Assembly (NCBI GenBank): GCA_016872175.1
Contig: VHBA01000015.1
Location: 1-46,431 of the forward strand
Source: Sphingomonadales bacterium
GTDB taxonomy: Bacteria > Bacteroidota > Bacteroidia > NS11-12g > UBA955
Direction: 5' to 3'
Length of the DNA: 46,431 nucleotides
Part shown: positions 43,523-46,431 of the stretch, piece by piece
Numbering within the stretch: position 1 is the stretch's first letter
Layout of the letters: each line of letters begins with the position of its first letter
The notes under the pieces: generated by a model
The model's input: the letters and a program-made list of their open reading frames with translations, nothing else
What the model was told of the DNA's origin: nothing
Databases searched by the model: none
Translations under genes and position numbers: made by a program

Positions 43523-44804
43523 CCTCTCTAACCCAGGCTTGTGAAAGGCCTACTTCAGAGCTTAACAGAAAGCGATCAGCCTCATTGCGCGTCTTAAAGT
43601 ATTTCACAAACACATAATAGCTTTTGTTTTTATGATCAAAATACTTGAATGAGAACTGGTCATTTATGTAAAGATTTTTAATCATCTTATTGGCTTTTCC
43701 CTCATCAGAACTTACACCTGTCACAATGTAAAATCCGGGAACAGCCTTAGCATTACTGTCAAGTTTTGCAATGGTAATACCTGCTGTGTCTATACCCAGA
43801 CCTGACTCTATAAAACCTGGAAGATTTGTTACAGTAATCTGTACCTTGCGTCTTTCGTTTGGATTTTCAACAGGAGAAACTGTCTCTTCTTCTGCAGCAG
43901 ATGTACCTCTTCCCAGTCCAATGGTAAAGAAAAATTCATGACCATTACCCAACACCTCTCTCGATTTTCCGGTGGGATACATAAATGCATAACCCAGGCG
44001 GGTACCTCCACCTAGATCCGCACCCATGTTGGCGCCAAATTGAGATGCATCATTTCCTGAGAAACCAAACCAGAATTTATCATCGTATTTAGCATTGATA
44101 TTTAGCTGGCTTCTGTAGTTTTTAAAATCCCACAAGGTCACGTTAGCCATAGGCTGAATCTTCATTTTTTCACCTACTTCAAAAGAGTAACCCAACAACA
44201 CATTAGAAACATTTTGCAGGTTGTATTCAGCCTTATAGTTGAAATAGCTGTAATCAAACCTGGGCTTGGGTAAACGGCTGGTAGAAACACCAAACATGAG
44301 ACCTTTGTTTGCATAATATGCAGAGGCACGTAAATCAGCACGGTTAACAGCAGGGCTAAAAATCAGTGAGTTAATTACCGGATCATTTGCATGAATATAT
44401 ACAGCCTTGCTTGGATCAAAACTTTGATTCATAAAACCAAGCGAAACACCCATGCTCAGGCTGCTTTCTTCACTAAAAGGAATTTTATATGCGTATGAAA
44501 CATAAGCATTCTGCAACTTGCTGAATCCTGCATTTTCATTGAGATAAAAAACGCCGAATGTAGTGCGCTCATTGGGCAATGGCAAGACTATATTGGCAAG
44601 CATGTTTTGAGGTGTTCCCTGCACCGCAGAGTATATGCGGTTAAAGAACATGGAAGCAGTAGCCTTTTTCTGCGCAGACATCGCAGCGGGATTAATCACG
44701 GAAGGATCCAGGAAGAACTGATCTATGCGCGAACTCATTTGAGCACCGGCATGTCCGGAAATACCCATAAACACCAGGATGAGGGAGTATTTTGTAATTT
44801 TCAC
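43515..44804 (-). CDS. PorP/SprF-family outer-membrane protein with C-terminal SPOR-like domain
   Basis: The 429-residue protein starts with a signal peptide (about 1-21). A PorP/SprF barrel follows (about 23-300): QFFLDPSVINPAAMSAQ is the family start, and ATASMFFNRIYSAVQGTPQN and the closing EFFFTIGLG strand fit. After an acidic linker (301-354) comes an SPOR-like module at 355-429 (PGFYIVTGVSSDEGKANKMI, YYVFVKYFKTRNEADRF, ending AWVREVK). SPOR domains bind denuded glycan strands, so the tail may hold the barrel to peptidoglycan. Usual PorP/SprF proteins are about 300-340 residues. It starts 4 nt after a T9SS cargo gene, like the SprB-SprF pairs in which SprF serves the export or surface anchoring of its partner. 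Confidence 0.9.
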   Translation of the reverse strand: MKITKYSLILVFMGISGHAGAQMSSRIDQFFLDPSVINPAAMSAQKKATASMFFNRIYSAVQGTPQNMLANIVLPLPNERTTFGVFYLNENAGFSKLQNAYVSYAYKIPFSEESSLSMGVSLGFMNQSFDPSKAVYIHANDPVINSLIFSPAVNRADLRASAYYANKGLMFGVSTSRLPKPRFDYSYFNYKAEYNLQNVSNVLLGYSFEVGEKMKIQPMANVTLWDFKNYRSQLNINAKYDDKFWFGFSGNDASQFGANMGADLGGGTRLGYAFMYPTGKSREVLGNGHEFFFTIGLGRGTSAAEEETVSPVENPNERRKVQITVTNLPGFIESGLGIDTAGITIAKLDSNAKAVPGFYIVTGVSSDEGKANKMIKNLYINDQFSFKYFDHKNKSYYVFVKYFKTRNEADRFLLSSEVGLSQAWVREVK

Positions 44805-44808
44805 AGGA

Positions 44809-46431
44809 TTATCGTATTACGTGGATGAAACCTTTTAATTCAGACTGATTGCCTCTGTGGTGCAGCAGGTAATAATAAATACCGTCGGGAAGCTCTCTAT
44901 TACTCTTATCAACAGCATTCCAGTCATTAAGATAGTTATTATTTTCGTATACAACCTTACCGGAATAATCCACTATAGTTAGGTCATATAAATCAAGATC
45001 TTTTAGTTCTTTTACATCCCAAACATCATTATCTCCATCTCCGTTTGGTGTAATAATATTGGGGATACGGGTAAATGGTGGATCGATAACAGTTACTGTG
45101 ACTGTATCATTATCTGAACAACCTGCAGAACTGCTGCCTGAAACGACATAAGTTCTGGTCTTCAAGGTTGATGATTTAACTACTGACCCTGTCGTGGCGT
45201 TAAGTGCAGTGGCAGGGCTCCATGTGTAGTTTAAAGCACCGGTAGCACGCAGTGTGGCAATACCACCCCTGTATATGGTTGTATCTGAGAATGCTGTTAC
45301 ATTTACTTTAGGATAAACCAATACTGTGTCGTCAGCTTCTACAAAACAAAGCGGCCCATTGTAAGCCCTTACACGATATCTTATGGCTGTCTTAAATACC
45401 TTGGTTCTGTTTGTATCATTATCATTCAACCATACAATATTGGTTCCGCCATTTGCCCTTACTTTTAGACTATCGCCAACACAGAAAGGTGAACTACCGG
45501 TAAGGTTAAAGGTCAGATTGGGATATGTAGTGAATGTATAGTTTTTAGTAATTGAGTCTGTGCAACCTTCAGCTGTGGTTAATACATAGGTAACTGTGAA
45601 CGGTCCAGTACTGTTTAGGAACAATTTGGCAGGTGAATTGGCTGACGCATTGGCACCATTCACTTTCCACATGCGGCTGGCGATGGCGGAACTTGCTGTT
45701 ACGGCAGAATCAGAGAAAATTATACTGTCAGGAACGCAATTCCCTGATTTGGTGAAATTAAGGGTTAGCGTACCTTTTACTCTGTATGTATTGCTGGCAC
45801 TGTCCACACAACCCTTGTCAGTAATAGCAATCAACGTTACCTTATAGTTGCCGACAGCGGCATAAGAGTGCACACTGTCTTTGAGAATATCTGTAGCACC
45901 ATCACCCCATTTCCAGGTGGCAGCAGCTATGGTTTGAGACTGGGTAGTACCAAGGGTTGGGAAAGAAGTAAACTTATTGTTTTTAAGACACTGCGTTTGT
46001 GTATTTCCGGCAATACCAGGATCCAAAACAAACCCCATTAACGGGAGGCCAAATACAGTGAAGGTTTTGGTAATGCTGTCCCGGCATCCATTAGTTGTGA
46101 TGCCATACAATGTTGCGGAATGAGATCCTATTGTGGTAAATTTCTTTTTTGCGGCAGTATCACCTGCTATGCCGGATCCATCAGCTTTCCATGACCAGCT
46201 AATTTGATTATCGGGCGGATTGGTATTGGCCACCCGGTTAAAACGGGCAGTATCTGATATACAGATATTATTGGCAGTAAAAGCAGGCACCGGCAAGCCA
46301 TGCACAGTAAAGGTTTTGGTTACACTATCCTTACAACCCTGTATTGACGTGCCCTTCAACTCAACACTATGAGAACCTGCACTGCTGAATTTAAATTTAA
46401 ACGCAGTATCGGTGCTTGTGGTAACCCCGTC
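44809..46431 (-). CDS. T9SS cargo protein with PKD repeats and type-B sorting domain, C-terminal part
   Basis: The reading frame stays open to the window edge at 46431, so the 5' end is missing; about 540 residues are visible. The sequence is a series of PKD/Ig-like repeats of about 80-90 residues, each with a CxDSxTK(T/N) phrase such as GCRDSITKTFTVFGLP and GCTDSITKNYTF, and AATWKWGDGATDILKDSVHSY in one. The C-terminus is a gliding-motility-associated type-B domain: RIPNIITPNGDGDNDVW, then LTIVDYSGKVVYE and PDGIYYYLLHH. It should be a large surface protein exported by T9SS. porP/sprF follows after 4 nt, which suggests a dedicated pair. Confidence 0.92.
   Translation of the reverse strand, partial: DGVTTSTDTAFKFKFSSAGSHSVELKGTSIQGCKDSVTKTFTVHGLPVPAFTANNICISDTARFNRVANTNPPDNQISWSWKADGSGIAGDTAAKKKFTTIGSHSATLYGITTNGCRDSITKTFTVFGLPLMGFVLDPGIAGNTQTQCLKNNKFTSFPTLGTTQSQTIAAATWKWGDGATDILKDSVHSYAAVGNYKVTLIAITDKGCVDSASNTYRVKGTLTLNFTKSGNCVPDSIIFSDSAVTASSAIASRMWKVNGANASANSPAKLFLNSTGPFTVTYVLTTAEGCTDSITKNYTFTTYPNLTFNLTGSSPFCVGDSLKVRANGGTNIVWLNDNDTNRTKVFKTAIRYRVRAYNGPLCFVEADDTVLVYPKVNVTAFSDTTIYRGGIATLRATGALNYTWSPATALNATTGSVVKSSTLKTRTYVVSGSSSAGCSDNDTVTVTVIDPPFTRIPNIITPNGDGDNDVWDVKELKDLDLYDLTIVDYSGKVVYENNNYLNDWNAVDKSNRELPDGIYYYLLHHRGNQSELKGFIHVIR

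Overview
The window is a 46.4 kb, gene-dense chromosomal segment from a member of the phylum Bacteroidota. The evidence is two secreted proteins with type-B C-terminal sorting domains of the type IX secretion system (T9SS), a PorP/SprF-family outer-membrane protein, a fused SecDF, an atpD-atpC pair apart from the other ATP synthase genes, a LptD of the Bacteroidota type, DUF5723/DUF3098 proteins, and many copies of the Bacteroidota -7 promoter element TAnnTTTG. Placement below phylum is not secure. I see no rRNA, tRNA, CRISPR array, insertion sequence or phage gene. No gap between genes exceeds about 300 bases; the largest (15349-15628) holds a terminator and the control region of a sigma factor.

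Layout. 1-518: 3' end of a UvrD/PcrA helicase. 511-3550 (minus): lipoprotein plus DUF5723 outer-membrane protein. 3730-8573 (plus): tightly packed series rpsP, rimM, trmD, DnaQ-like exonuclease, RluA-type pseudouridine synthase, di-haem peroxidase, YkgJ-like protein; then lepA and dprA with their own promoters. 11605-13452 (minus): yidC. 13610-15348: atpD-atpC. 15629-16961: ECF-type sigma factor and lycopene cyclase. 16962-21544: amidase and MCE-domain protein (minus), divergent from lptD (plus). 21577-23223: peroxiredoxin and a SUMF1/GldK-like protein. 23220-28566 (minus): lysA, secDF, GT9 glycosyltransferase. 28582-32840 (minus): PolX-like protein, small secreted protein, FAD oxidoreductase, Fic protein. 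32937-35153: purL. 35224-38537 (minus): T9SS cargo protein, PolB-like exonuclease, DUF3817 protein. 38627-43522 (plus): ftsX, DUF3098, uppP, DUF4159, diacylglycerol-kinase-like, nnr. 43515-46431 (minus): PorP/SprF with a SPOR-like tail, preceded by a second T9SS cargo protein that runs off the window.

Most content is housekeeping: translation and ribosome/tRNA maturation, envelope assembly (YidC, SecDF, LptD, MCE, amidase, UppP, FtsX), energy, and surface-protein export. Three architectural themes stand out. First, several genes start exactly 4 nt after a TAnnTTTG-like element, which predicts leaderless mRNAs, some with GTG starts. Second, all five convergent gene pairs abut or overlap at their stop codons with no terminator between them. 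Third, some proteins depart from the family norm: a PolX with all three polymerase carboxylates replaced, a PorP/SprF with a SPOR-like tail, an S16 with an acidic repeat tail, and an epsilon subunit without its C-terminal helices. I found no clear new defence or mobile system; the best leads are the leaderless pattern, the operator-like repeats before the sigma factor and dprA, and the PorP-SPOR/adhesin pair.
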